Source: Isoetes taiwanensis
Lineage: Eukaryota; Streptophyta; Lycopodiopsida; Isoetales; Isoetaceae
Reading direction: 5' to 3'
Length of the DNA stretch: 64,000 bases
NCBI GenBank assembly: GCA_021234155.1
Contig: JAJEKV010000031.1
Coordinates: 863,614-927,613 of the forward strand
Below, piece after piece: positions 1-12,165 of the stretch. The translations under genes and the position numbers were made by a program. The first letter of the stretch is position 1. Each line of letters opens with the position of its first letter. The notes beneath the pieces were generated by a model. It worked only from the letters and a program-made list of their open reading frames with translations, was not told where the DNA came from and did not search any database.

Positions 1-1811
1 ATACAAAAGTTAATGTACTTGATATGCCCCTTAATGCATGCCAAATTACAAAGCGAGATCGGTGTATGGAATATAGTGAATATTGTGCAGTGCTTTTCTA
101 TATACCGTAGACTCTATCAAGGGAAGAAATGGAATGAACCATGGATATTGTAAGCTCTAATGTAGACTCCATAAGGGAACCCACTAAGGTATTGCCTATC
201 TTACGCGAAAGAACAATTTACCTCCATCAAATTTCTTTTGCCCAAGCAAACATTTAAAAGCCAATTCGAGGTCATCCACATGAAAGTCTAAGAAAAATGA
301 AAATAATAACCCGATTAATAAAAACAAGAACAATATAATAACATAGATGACAACCATCTTAATAGATGACTCAGTAACAATGTAAAAACATGAACAATTT
401 AACACACACAGATGAAAGCCATCTTAATGGACTGCTCCTTAGTAGGCAGAATCAACCTCATTACCAAATTCAAGATCTTTCCCTATATTGTATTCTACAA
501 CAGATCCATGGTGGGTATCATGTATTGAACCACCAACGTTAAGAAATAGCCTTCACATGCCAGTGAGAACTTGTTCAAAATAAGAAAACTAACCTGAAAA
601 AACATGTGACGTAAATGCAAAGAGGGACAAAACATACTTGAGCAAATGGGTAGATGAACTTCATCATAAAAGCATCAAGCATGCCTTCCATACCAACGTC
701 ATCAAGCATAACCCTCCGTGTTATTCATTGTCTTGATTGTCATGACTTTTACTTTAGTTTCTTGAGCACATTATTCGAAGTGCTCCACCTGAACAAATTA
801 AAACTACCATAGTTATTATAAGAAAAAGCCAACATAATACTTATGAGCCAAGATACCTCATCCAGCACCATAGAACAAAAGTATGGTTCCAAATTTCAAA
901 AGTGTATACACCGTGAGTATGTCCTCAATATTGAGCTTAAAGCATGTACATTGCCTTCTTTTATAGCTTCTTAAAAGTTTGAACCAAAAACCTTTTGCCG
1001 CAAGTGTTTGGAGCTCTTCATGTAAGGGTCGGAGGAGTTTACTCCACGTTGTATTGGCACCATGAAAATGTAGGATACAACAAAATCATCCTAGTTGAAC
1101 CATCAAGAATTCAAAGAATGACATGGTTTTAGTGTATCTTAATCTTTTGACAGATGTGACGGTTACACACATTTGCAATTTTCAAAATGTTTATAATAAC
1201 CAGAACTCCATCGCCACGATCCACAATGACATGTGTATCTTCCCCGGGGTACTTGCCTCTGCTATCGAAGGTGAACTTGGAATCCACTTCTTTAAAAGCA
1301 TTGAAGCCTAGGCAAGTCAAGTTCACCCTATAGTTGCACATGTACAAATTAGTTAAAATTTGTACAAATATATGGCTCCGAAGATCTACGCGTGAACATA
1401 TAGCAACGAAATAAAAAGCCATGGGCATATTCCGATAACATTTTTCTTTCCCCGTGAAACATTATAAGACTCTGAAAAATCTCATTGCAAGGAACCATTG
1501 TCCCATGTAAAACATCCTTTGTCATTTCATTGCAGCAAACTGGGCATCACCTATGCAAGCTGCGAACATACAAATCAGTATCTGCAATGAAAAAATGGAT
1601 AAGGAAAAATCGAACTCTTAGCATTTAAGAAAAATTAAACTTGATTTACCTCACTGCAGTTCATTTTGATGATGTCCAGACCCTATAGAAATGAATAGCA
1701 AACGCAAAAGCTGATTTAGGAACGATGGTTCTATGCCAATTAGGCAAATAAAAAGCAAAGAAGTAATACTGATTTCATGCTTTTAACTAAATCTTGCCCT
1801 AATATTCTACA
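1..1811. other. AT-rich stretch without a recognisable gene
   Basis: No ORF here resembles a family I know. A minus-strand open stretch at 1129-1428 and short segments near 1530-1690 with splice-like borders (a GTAAAT donor just after a 33-base open piece) could be distant exons or a 3' UTR of the small gene at 1812-2211, but I cannot link them by reading frame. I see no transposon hallmark. Confidence 0.3.
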
Positions 1812-2211
1812 TCATAACCTCTTCCCGCCCTTTAAAACTCCAAAGAGCTCGGACTCAAGCTTGACTAAAGAGCTTCGATGATATTTTCGATGGAAAATCC
1901 AAGAGGAAGTAGTGGTACCATTGAAAGAGCTCGATCGATTCAAGACATCCACGCTTTCTCGCCTTCTGCTGAAAGAGTATAAAAACGACAAATGTCTTAA
2001 TCGTAAAAGAAAACAGGAAAAAATTGTGCAATGAATAGAAGAAAAAGGACCGACGAAATAGAAGAGCCGAATACCCGTTGAAAACCCGGGAAACAAAGCC
2101 AACCTCGTAAGGAACCCCATTCGCCCATATTGCAATAGAATGCAAAATCGAACATGTTTTTCTTCGCCTTAACCCCCGAATCGCCATAGCCAAACCCCTA
2201 CAAGCCGCCAT
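1812..2211 (-). CDS. Candidate two-exon gene for a ~97-residue Arg-rich protein
   Basis: Not recognised. On the minus strand an ATG at 2211 opens an exon to 2075 that ends AACGG/GTAT. An acceptor after a pyrimidine-rich TTTCAG restarts coding at 1968, and the joined frame stays open to a TGA at 1812. The N-terminus (MAACRGLAMAIRGLRRRK) is rich in Arg and Ala with almost no acid, like a mitochondrial presequence. The second exon is Ser/Arg-rich and ends in KGGKRL. A further donor-like GTTATG overlaps the end (after 1819), so the true C-terminus may lie elsewhere. Support comes from the phase match of two splice sites and from the CpG-rich region just upstream. No domain is visible, and it could be a chance ORF in a 5' UTR. 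Confidence 0.3.
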
Positions 2212-2520
2212 AGCCAAACCTCGGCCGGGTTAAGCCGCCACGCCAAGAAAAAGAGATCCCACTTTTGAGCCGAATAGAAGGTTTGAGATGCGTAAGCCAT
2301 AGGCAAGTCCGCTGTGAGGACGCTTTGCCAAGAAGATTCGAACTGAGGAATGCCAGAGGCAGAAGAGGAAAAAGAAAAAATTCGATGTTCAAATTCATGG
2401 CATTCAATTCCGGCAACCTGCGTCCCGCTAGGGGGAACGCAAAGTGGAAGGGAACGCCGCATCTGGGCGTAATATGCGGCGCGCGTTCACCTGCACCCAA
2501 CCCACTCCAAAAATAAAAAA
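2212..2520 (-). promoter_or_regulatory. CpG-rich putative promoter/5' UTR
   Basis: Between about 2200 and 2500 the sequence changes from AT-rich to GC- and CpG-rich, unlike everything nearby. A short inverted repeat, GCCGCAT...ATGCGGC, lies at 2457-2480. This is what a promoter and leader of a minus-strand gene starting near 2211 would look like. I see no clear TATA box, so the call rests on composition and position. Confidence 0.3.
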
Positions 2521-2639
2521 GAAGATTCAGTACTTTGGTGGAAAACACATAACTGTATGGGTCAAAGGCATGGGGGCCTGGGTTAGCAGAGGAAAAATGG
2601 AAAAAACACGAGGAAATCTTGAGACAATGACACAATCAG

Positions 2640-3490
2640 GAATTCAAGGTCAGATCAAACACACCATTAACAACCATGATGTTCGAGACAGGAGAAAAAC
2701 CAATGGAAGTAAGGGCATGGGAACTCTATTCGATACCTGCTGAAGGACAATATCGCAAACAACCCAAACAAGCTATCGATCATAGCAATACAAGAGTCCA
2801 CTAGACAACACCTCATTTCTGTATGGGGATAGTTTAGGGAAATGGCAATGGATGGGAGGCCTAGGTATGGAACTCCGCCATATATCGCAACATGGAAAAA
2901 TGAAAGGACAGATGGATGAAGGAAGCAAATGTAAGCTTGGCTAAGAAAAAGAACAGCCCGAAAACACAATGGTCGCTAGATGTGTTCAACCCGAACAAAG
3001 AAATAGGGCGTAGCTTGTATAAAAGTAGCGTAATAGGAAAGGCAATGAGGGACACGATAGCAAGATGATGGGGAGCCATGATCTAAAGATAGAAAAAGGG
3101 AGGTGGAGGAGAATAAATAGGGAGGATCGAATTTGCATGACTTGTGACATGGGGCAATTGAAGATGAAAAACCACATGATGAGAGAATGTCAAGCTGATA
3201 AATGACATCGTGACTAAGTAAACAAGATCAAATGGGACCGGTACCGAGTACTTGAATGGCCCGTGAGCAATACCTTCATAGATTTAGCGGATGCAATTAA
3301 TGAGTTGTTAAAGAGACACCAACAGGTTATGAAGAAAAAAGGGATAAATAATTTGATAGCACAATATTGTATATCAATGGATCCCGCAAAGTATGGCTCA
3401 AAGGTTACTATAACGAAGCTCATCTGCATGATCCAGATGTCAATAAAAGTGATGTGCTGGTAAAAAATAATCACCTGACAAACGGCTATA
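2640..3490. other. Gene-free stretch
   Basis: Only short ORFs of low complexity. Nothing resembles a protein family, RNA gene or repeat boundary. Confidence 0.3.
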
Positions 3491-3713
3491 AGATCCTTTA
3501 GCATTGCAGCTAGTAGCCACCCTCATTGGGGATGGGCTCGCCAATGCTACATAAGTCCAATGACTTCAAGGCTGCAAGGGCATAAAAACGTATTCTATTC
3601 TATTCTATTCTATTCTATTCTATTCTATTCTATTCTATTCTATTCTATTCTATTCTATTCTATTCTATTCTATTCTATTCTATTCTATTCTATTCTATTC
3701 TATTCTATTCTTT
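3490..3713 (+). mobile_element. Retroposon 3' end with (TATTC)n tail
   Basis: About 100 bases of unique sequence lead directly into about 24 perfect copies of TATTC (3591-3713). Several other retroposon ends in this window also pass into a pentanucleotide or tetranucleotide run, so I read this as the 3' tail of a plus-strand LINE or SINE rather than an isolated microsatellite. No coding part remains. Confidence 0.4.
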
Positions 3714-3879
3714 AACTGTAGACCTCTCAATGTAGTGCGACAGAGAAGTTGAATTGTTCTTGGTCATCACATCACATTTTGTTTTATGATGCATTTATTC
3801 TTAACTAAATTTCTTAACTATCTGCTAATTTAACTAGTAGTGCGAATATAAATTCTGTTAAAAATCATAATTTAACTTT

Positions 3880-4085
3880 AACTTAACCGCGGGTCCGAGA
3901 GACAAGTGATGATCCCAGAACAACACACACTATCAATTGTATTGAATCACACTATATATATATACATTGGGTTGCATGCATGCACACGCATGCGCATGCA
4001 TTGAGAACATGCACAACACAGACAATGACACACTTGCATGCATTGGAGGACAACGTAGCATCTCCAACACCCCCCCTGCAACGTT
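3880..4085 (-). repeat. Possible copia-like LTR end with polypurine tract
   Basis: On the minus strand a purine run (GCAGGGGGGG, 4072-4081) is followed at once by TGTTGGAGATGC, the usual layout of a polypurine tract and the TG start of a 3' LTR. The LTR would run down to about 3880 and contains GCATGCATGC-like and (TA)n segments. The far LTR end and a pol sequence upstream (4090-4790) are not recognisable, so this is a fragment at best. Confidence 0.35.
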
Positions 4086-4808
4086 GGTCTCTCAATGAAA
4101 GAAACCAAAATATATGTGATTCAAATACTCAGAAGGTGACACCCTAAGTAGTATAACTTTTAGAGAGCATGTAAAAGGGGTTCGCCTTCTAACCAGAAAT
4201 AGAAATTGTGAAATCATATTTCTTTTTTCAAGCTGAACCATCAGAGGACTATCATGACATTGAGCTGGAATATAGAAAGATATGTTTTGCAGCTGTGCGC
4301 TGAAAGGAGGCAACCATCGCCGGAGAGGGGCCCTGTTTTTGCCTGGCGATGGCAGATGATGGTGCATGTAAAAGGGTGAGCCTTTTTACAAGACGGTGAT
4401 GGCACCTTCACTGCATGTGAACCAGCTCTTAGCATAATCAGCAATTGTCTTCTTGTTATAATTAGGCCCAATACCAGATAATTAAATCATGCACGATTTG
4501 TAACTTATTAGTATTTTAAAGAGTTGCGGCAGCAGCGATGTCAACGATTAAACTAAGATTGATTGAACAATTCAACTATCTTTAAGCGATCAACTCAACA
4601 CACCATATTGCCTTGCTGCAATTCTCGCTGGCATGGCAGCATCGACTTCAATCCACTCTGTAGAACATCAACTTGAGAACAAGAGCCTAAAAAGAAAAGC
4701 TGAAGGCTCTTTATAAAGTAAGCAACGTATTTGCCAAAAAAAAATCCTTTTCTATCATGATTTAATTGTTTGAGAACAAGGTGAAGTTAAAGCATTGTGA
4801 AATGTGAA

Positions 4809-6300
4809 ATGGTGCAGCAAGGAGCGGGCGCTATAAACGTAGTAGATCCGAAGCTGATAGCCGACACGGCTGACATTATTAGTGACCTAAACAATGGGTT
4901 GCCTATAGCCAGCCAAATAATAGGCGTTGTTAGATTTCTTGCTAAAACTGTTTCAGCAAAATTTGAGACCTGTGACAAGCTCAAAGTGATTGAAATATAT
5001 GCCAAAGAACTGGAAGAAAATATCCCAAAGCTTGCACCGGATGGAGGAGATGGGCGAAACTGGGTTACCAATCTTTACGTTGAGGCTTACAAGTTTAACA
5101 ATATTTCTGGGACGCAGTGTTTTTGTCCATTCAGTTTTATGTGTTGCAGGCAGGAAGTAATTTGTGCTTTGCACATAGGGAAGGAGCTTGACTGCCTTGC
5201 AGAGAAACTGCTGAAGTTGAATATTGAAGTCCGTCAACGACTGATAAACGAGCAAACGCGCATCCTTAAAGGTGAAGTAGAAAATCAAGATGGTCAAAGG
5301 TTATTGGTTGATACACAATATTGTACTAGTCTTGAGAGTTTAGCTAGTGGCATCTTCGAAGGAAAGGAGGAAGTCTTGAAGTTTCTAAATATAGGTAAAC
5401 CCTGAAGACGTGTAGTTTCCATCATTGAATGGGTAAAACTACTATGATGAATGCCCTTCATCAACTCATTCTCGATAGCCTTAAGGGAACTGGCTCACTA
5501 TTGCTAAAGTGCACATTGGCAAAGAGCCAAATAAGTCACTTCAGGAGGTCCAACAAGAAATTGTAACTAAAATAGAGGGCTAAGAAATATTCGATACCTC
5601 AACAAGGGCAAGCTTAGGTTGAATGAATGCTTTAAGAAACTACAAGTTAAAGAGAGAACTTTATGCCTTTGTGTAGATAATGTCCGGACGCACAACAATT
5701 ACGCACTCTATTCAAAGGACTGCATAAAAAAGCAATCTTCCATTCTCCAAATATATAATTCTTACCACATGTTCGGATCAAGTTGTGGAATGTTTCAAGA
5801 GTTTATTCTCTAGCTCAGAAGAAGAATGTACGAAATGTGAGCTCTATAAGCTGCCACTAGAGCAGGCTAAAGAAGTTTTAGAGAGAAAAGCCCAAGGGAA
5901 GGTGAAAACTTAAGTGTTGAACTTGTGGATACCATAGTTCCACTTTTGTGATGGCCTTCCTTTGGCGCTTCGTGTGTTTGCCAACTATTTTAAGATGTGT
6001 CCTGAAAATAAGGAGAGATGGCAAGATGTGGAAAATGTATCAAGAAGGCACATGGATCACCCTCTAATGCATTCTCATATGCGTATATTGATGAAGAAGT
6101 AATACCTTCTCTAGAAGCGAAAAGTTGATTTTCAAGAACCCTCGATGTTGTTGAAGCTTTTATAGATGCAAAGGTTGTTTTACGCTATAAACCATTCGAG
6201 GAAGCAAGGTATGCTCTTTCTAGGAATGATAAATTTAAATATGCCCCGGATCGACTTTCATTCAATTGTTGAGGAGGACATTCAATTGTTGAGGAGGGAG
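4809..6300 (+). pseudogene. NB-ARC (NLR resistance-type) gene, broken
   Basis: NLR proteins are intracellular immune receptors that bind ATP through an NB-ARC module. The first ~200 codons (4809-5405) form an uninterrupted helical N-terminal region I cannot assign to TIR, CC or RPW8. After a stop comes a P-loop, GMGKTT, at 5427-5447, whose first glycine codon GGA reads TGA. In a shifted frame come a kinase-2-like LCVDNVRT (5660-5690), an RNBS-B-like TTCSDQ region near 5765 and a clear CDGLPLALRV (GLPLA motif) at 5947-5976. Several stops and frame changes separate these, so the copy is dead. No LRRs follow directly. An LRR exon in the same orientation lies 12 kb downstream (18,721-19,179), with LINE and SINE copies between, so the two may be one gene split by insertions in an intron. 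Confidence 0.7.
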
Positions 6301-6388
6301 AATACTTGAGAGGCTAAAATGTCATGACTTATTTGTACCTATTGCTCTCTCTCTCTACAAGAGAGAAGATGGATATACTTAACTCTCT

Positions 6389-6493
<105 letters not shown>

Positions 6494-7081
6494 TCATTGA
6501 TAGTTTTTTTTTTCTTCTCGTTGACCCTTTTAATGCAAAAAGGTACTTAGGAATTTGACATAAAAATGGTGTATTTGGTGTTTTTAAGCAATTCAGATCA
6601 AATTGCAAACTAGCACATAAGTTCAAGTTGTAGAACTTTCTTGCAAAAGGCATTATTGATGAATTTATTAAGTTGAGTTGGCTATCCAAATGAAGAATGC
6701 TAGAACATATTTTTGTTCCTATAGACACAGGAGCCATAAATTGTGTATCCATACAAATGAATTAGAGATGATTTCATAACATCTACAATCATACACAAGG
6801 GAAAGAAAGGAATAATTCCATCCCAACCATATATAAAAATAGAGCCCAATACAGTAGAGCAATACACCAGGAATAAAGAAGGAATGTTTTTGCAAAATTT
6901 GTCCATATCCTTAACATCCAAACATATAGTTTGTAAAGATGCCTTAGCCCATCATTGTGCCAATGATATTGCCAAGCTCTAGCAAACGCCATTCTACATC
7001 TCTTTCATAGTTATGAGTAAGGGAACTATGACTTTTGTCTCTAGGAAAAAAACATTTTTTTAAGGACATGAAAGTTTATTA

Positions 7082-7151
7082 AGTAGGTAGGTAGGTAGGT
7101 AGGTAGGTAGGTAGGTAGGTAGGTAGATAGATAGATAGATAGGTAGGTAGG

Positions 7152-7214
<63 letters not shown>
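7082..7214. repeat. (GTAG)n/(GATA)n compound microsatellite
   Basis: Runs of GTAG, GATA, GTAG and again GATA units. The bases directly after it (TTGTTTTAACATC, then ...CTAGGCGGCATCC) resemble the TTTATTGTCCAC...GGCCTATG signature at other LINE/SINE 3' ends in this window, so it is probably the tail of a minus-strand retroposon. Confidence 0.7.
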
Positions 7215-10200
7215 TTGTTTTAACATCATGCTACTAGGCGGCATCCAACTGGACATGTGGCCACACATCACACTACATTGCTTGGTTGGGCCCTGCCCCC
7301 AACTACTTTACATTGCATCTGTGGGATTTGAAGATACTATAAACATAGATAAGAGACTAAAACCCAAAGGGAGAAATTATCCACCGTAATAAAAACCGCC
7401 CGCCACCTTACAACATATAGCATCTAGTTGAGTTATATATAAGTGTTAATCTGAAGATAGTGAACCCAAATACAATTTTCGTCCTTTATTGATGAAGATA
7501 TTTATGCTTTGACAATATGTTGCGTATGAGCAGTTGAACATCAGGAACTCTTTGCCCTTTAAAATGAAGAGGTTTCTTCTTTGCCAAATTGACCAAATGA
7601 TCCATGGCGAAGACAAATGAAATGCCTTCTTTTCCAGATTGTCTTAGGAACTTGGGTACACTGCCATAAGACCTGTTGACTATTCAAGTTGCAATTGAAA
7701 AGACTCTGAAGTGATAATCAAGCCGATCTAGCATGATGGCACAAGAAGAAACAATGCTCAATTCTCATTCCTCTGAGCACATAAGGGGCATGTCGCAGAC
7801 ACCTGAGGACGAAATCTGTGAACCAAAATATTGATGCACATACATCTATATATGATCTGCCATCACAAAATTGACAACTTGGAATGGAGTAACTTATCCC
7901 CGAATACATTTACAGACTGCTTTCTATTGATCACTAGTGCCACCAAAGTCCACCTTCGTGAGGGGGACAACATCTCTACAACAAGAAGTATCATATACAT
8001 AGAATTCACCAAATTCTAGGTGTTAACACATTCTCGTGAACCATCCTAAAATGGAAAGCCACTACTTGTGGTATAGGAGAAAGGAAGGAGACGAGTTTTT
8101 GCTAAAAATTGGACGATTCCATCTCAAATGAAGAAACTTTGTCTAGAATTCTTTCAATATCAACAATCACATTTCATTATACCATGCAAAAATTGTAGGA
8201 ACACCGCTAGTCTCCAAGGACTATTGTGTCAAAGGATGAATTGATGCTACCAAAGGCGCATCTATTTGGTTATTGCCCAAAGGGAACCACCAACAGCTAG
8301 CTCCAATGAAACTCTTTGCTATAGAGTGGAAATGGAAAAGGTGCAGGCATCTACATCTCATGCATCAAATAGCCCTTCGAGGAAAGGAGATGCACTAGGA
8401 TAAGCAGACAACGTGTAGAAAAAGCTCACGGGAGCAATGGCTTGATAGATGGAGAATCAAAGGAGATACAGAGCTGCAAAGGATGATACAGAAGCCGTGA
8501 GCTCCAAGATCCTCTAGATGAATTTAAAAATCAATACTCTGCTCTGTAGAAGAAAGGGGATCATCCTAAACCGCAAAATACACCACCAAACTTATCAAGA
8601 ATCTTTTCCAATTTTTAACGGTGTTAACAACTAAAAATCCATCCTCTTGAGATCAAGAAATTGACCAGTGAAGTAGTAAGTAATAGCATGAGAGATCAAA
8701 TTTTGAACACACTGCAAATGTGCATCATAATTGATAACAACTGGGACTCCAGCATGAGCAAAGGCATTAGAACACTCATGCGCCTCATAGAAACCATTCT
8801 CATGAGGAAGTTGAATGTCCATCTGGTCTTTCGTAGCTTGCAGCTCCTTTAAACGTGCTGAAGCCTCTTATTTACTATTCCCCATCATAATGTTTACTAC
8901 TTCTACAACTCGAATAGACCTAAGTTATCTGGATGTCGCGGTCACATTTCATCTAGTCACTAAAGCATATGCGTGAAACACGAGCAAATCAGATCCACAG
9001 AGGTCCAAGGAACAGGACGAGACATATGGCCAGAGAAAAGGAAGAGGAAATAGGAGTAAACGAAGGAGAGGAAATGACAAAAGGCTGGCCATTGAAGAAG
9101 GCAAAAAGGAAGGAGAAGGCAAAAGACCTGCAGATGGAGAAGACGTAAGAGGCCGTAATAAGCATAGGTAAAATAGAACACATAGTCATAGATTTGGTAG
9201 CGTAAAGCGATAGAAGTCTTTTCAAATCTAGTTTAAGGTTAGAAGACATGAAGGCAAGAGGATTTGAATTAGATAGCAGTCCGAAAGGACCCATAGATGT
9301 AGAATTCCCCGCAAAACATGAACCTAAAACAAGAGGAACAACTAAGGCAAGGGCATACCAAGATTAGTTATGGAGCCAAAATGGAACTCTAAGTTTGGCA
9401 TAGGAGCACATTATTAAAGCTTTCCAATGCACCATAAAACGTTTGAATCTGACATTCGAGGAGAGATATATGATAGAAACAACAAAGTCACTTCTCACAT
9501 GGCACCAGGACGAGCGCCCCCTATCCCCTACTTGTCTTTGTCAAATTATGTGATTTCAGTGATTCGGATCTTAAGAAAATGCCAGATCTATGATGGGTTC
9601 TTTCTAAAGGCACTAATGAGAAATGCCTATTAATTATAGTCACACCCAAATTGTTTCTCAAATGGATAGTGGAAAAACGCACTCTCACGCATCTCTCTTT
9701 GTATATGTGTGCGTGGGCAGGTGCAATTTTTGTTTACCTATAAATATACAAACAATAGATAATGAGAAATTATTATCTCCTTGCTTGAGTATCCAGACTC
9801 TGATGAGAGGCTCCTTCCATGAGCCCATTTCTGGTACTCATGAAGTGGCTCCTATGCCAGTAGTACCTTTTTCATCATATCTAAAGTATTCGGCTCAGAT
9901 TGGAGTGTTCTTTAGTGCATTGGAAAGCTTACTTTGAGATCTTTCGGTGTGTATATGAGGGTTTATTTGGTAGCTGATTGCTATTTTGAATCTGATCAAC
10001 TTCGTCCCTTTTTGCGGTGACTTTGACTGATTTAGCTCTACTACCAGTAATGCCTTTTTCATTGTAATCGGAGATCCATGACTCCATTTCAGATGAAAGT
10101 TATTTCATTTAAAAGCTCCTTCAATATCTCTCTAGAGGTATGTTATTTCAAGCTATTTGGATGTGTTTTCATCGTAAAAGAATAAATGTCTTGCTAGATA

Positions 10201-11800
10201 AAGAGTTTCTATCACTAGCCTCATTGTCATAACTTGAGACTCAGGACTCAAATATGGGCAAAGTTTGCTGCGTTGGAAAGCTCTTCTTGAGGCCTTTAAT
10301 ATTACATACATTTTCAGTTAGAACTGTATGACAAATTTTTATTTCATTTGTTGATGGGGTGAGAAGCTCAAAAACAGAAACAAGCTCAGAAGAAGAAACA
10401 ATCTGGATGTGTTAAGGAGTCTTGGGAATAACATACAATACCATAGATGGTGGACAATGTGGTAATTATAGCATGAAGATGCAATACGCGAACAAATGGT
10501 ACATAATAATGTATGCAGCAAATCTACTTCATCATAATAACAAGTAAATATCAAGCAAGACATGCAGACAATTGATTACGACAATTCTAATTTAATTATA
10601 TGAATGGAAGCCACTCAAGGGGCAATGTTCGCTAAATTGTCACCATTGTAACATATCTTGCTCTTAGGCATTTCAGCATTACCACTAAGTGAAAAATCAA
10701 TACACATCATGTTGATGCAATGATACAGACTGAGGAGCATGTGCCATGTGACACAATAGATAAAGCAATTTAGACATCCTTAGATGATCATATAACCTTG
10801 CCATCTATTGTTGAGGCAGAGCTAGATGATGTACAAGCTATAGCCCATGAAAAGCAAGATTAAATGGTGACATCCCAGATTCAATCTTCGGTGAGTAATT
10901 CCATCGATAAGACTCTAACATCATATACTATTAGGTTCTCAGAGACAGACGGAATGAAAATTAAAGAAAAGGCAAAAGATTTTTTTACTTCCACTACTAT
11001 GCATGTATAAATATAGGGTGTTATTGTTGCTTACTGAGTTGGGAAGATAGAAAGAACAAATTACATTATATCTTAGTTCAATGTTTTCACGTATCTAGCC
11101 ATCTTCATATCTTACAACGTGGTTGTAATTTACGTGGATTACAATTACTCGGTGCATGAAGATTTGACATTACAGCAACTATCTCAATGTAGTTCTGAGT
11201 TAATCAAAGTACGTGATGCTTGCTTAACACATAAGTGAGTAGTACATAGAGGGGGTCGGCCAGTCATTCTTGATCACCCATCTATCGATCTGTGCTTTGG
11301 TTATCATATCACCTTATTATATGACCTTCTCAGCATAGTGTCTGTGAGCTATATGTCCTCGCTCTGTTTCGTCTTATGGCTATCTTTTTTTTTTTCATTT
11401 GTTCTATGATGGATGGGCTCTTATCCAATCGTTTGATTTGGGCTTAATCCCATGCTCATTATTTGAACGTTAAATTTCTATTATCCTATCCTATCTTATC
11501 CTTAACCTGCATCAATTATCCCGATAGATGGCTATTTGGCCCGTACTTTCTGCGGCATGATTATTGAGAAGCTATATTGAGAGACACATCTAAGGCACTC
11601 CATCTACAATTACAATATTAAAACTAGAATTTGTCCAGCATCTCCAGCTATGAAGTTGCGCTTCATGAAGCTTTCATAAGAGATACTTTTAGGGGTTAGC
11701 AATGGCGGGAAGGAATAGAGCAGAGTGGCAATGAATTTTGGGTATTGCTATGGAATATGTATTTGATCTCTTTGTTAGAAATATGAAAGCAAGCAACACA
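7215..11800. other. Long stretch with no recognisable gene
   Basis: All ORFs are short and none matches a family I recognise. A degenerate repeat at 9870-10330 is listed separately. Near 11,470-11,510 a run of ATCCT-like units follows a LINE-tail-like segment on the plus strand. The rest is ordinary AT-rich intergenic or intronic sequence, possibly an intron of the split NLR gene. Confidence 0.35.
9870..10330 (+). repeat. Degenerate repeat with TTGGAAAGCTC core, period ~180 bp
   Basis: Three diverged units follow each other. Each has a TTTTTCAT/CATAACTT-like start, then GCATTGGAAAGC or GCGTTGGAAAGCTC, then a TTTGAGATCTTT or TTGAGGCCTTT element (cores near 9918, 10,110 and 10,270). A related unit occurs at about 61,060-61,140, and an inverted core lies near 9420. 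Function unknown; it may be a fragment of a dispersed transposon. Confidence 0.35.
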
Positions 11801-11807
11801 GGAAGAG

Positions 11808-12005
11808 ATAGACAGATATAGTTTTTAACGTCCAGGAGAAGCCGAATCTTATGGGACACATACCCAAATTGGACTTGCCCTTACTACTGTACATGACTGA
11901 AGTGGGTCCTTCATTAACTGATCATGGCCACTTTCACAATGAGACGTTGAACCCGCGACCTTGAGCATGAGACTTTAAGGTTTTACCATAGAGAGAGTAT
12001 TACAT
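11808..12005 (-). mobile_element. tRNA-headed SINE with LINE-like 3' end
   Basis: Read on the minus strand from about 12,005, the element opens with ATGGTAAAACC (A-box-like) and, about 35 bases on, CGCGGGTTCAACG (B-box-like), the spacing of an RNA polymerase III internal promoter. It ends with CCCATAAGATTCGGCTTCTCC...GGACGTTAAAAAC and a TATCTGTCTATC tail. That ending belongs to the same family as the LINE 3' ends in this window, which suggests a SINE that borrows a LINE tail for retrotransposition. No target duplication was confirmed. Confidence 0.45.
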
Positions 12006-12165
12006 CTATGGGAGGCCTCGAAGGCCTATTAGACGACAATTTTAAATGTCATTGTAAAACAATAGATGAGTTTCTGAGTCCTCATCTAGCTCATCACTCT
12101 CACTCAAACTGTCATTATCATCAAGATTATGATTATGCATACAAACTTCTCTATACTATAAAAGC

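Noticed and set aside
3591-3713. CRISPR or satellite array
   Set aside because: Perfect 5-bp microsatellite without spacers; no CRISPR-like array anywhere in the window.
7041-7271. ORF rich in Tyr/Leu/Ser/Ile repeats
   Set aside because: Translation of the GATA/GTAG microsatellite.
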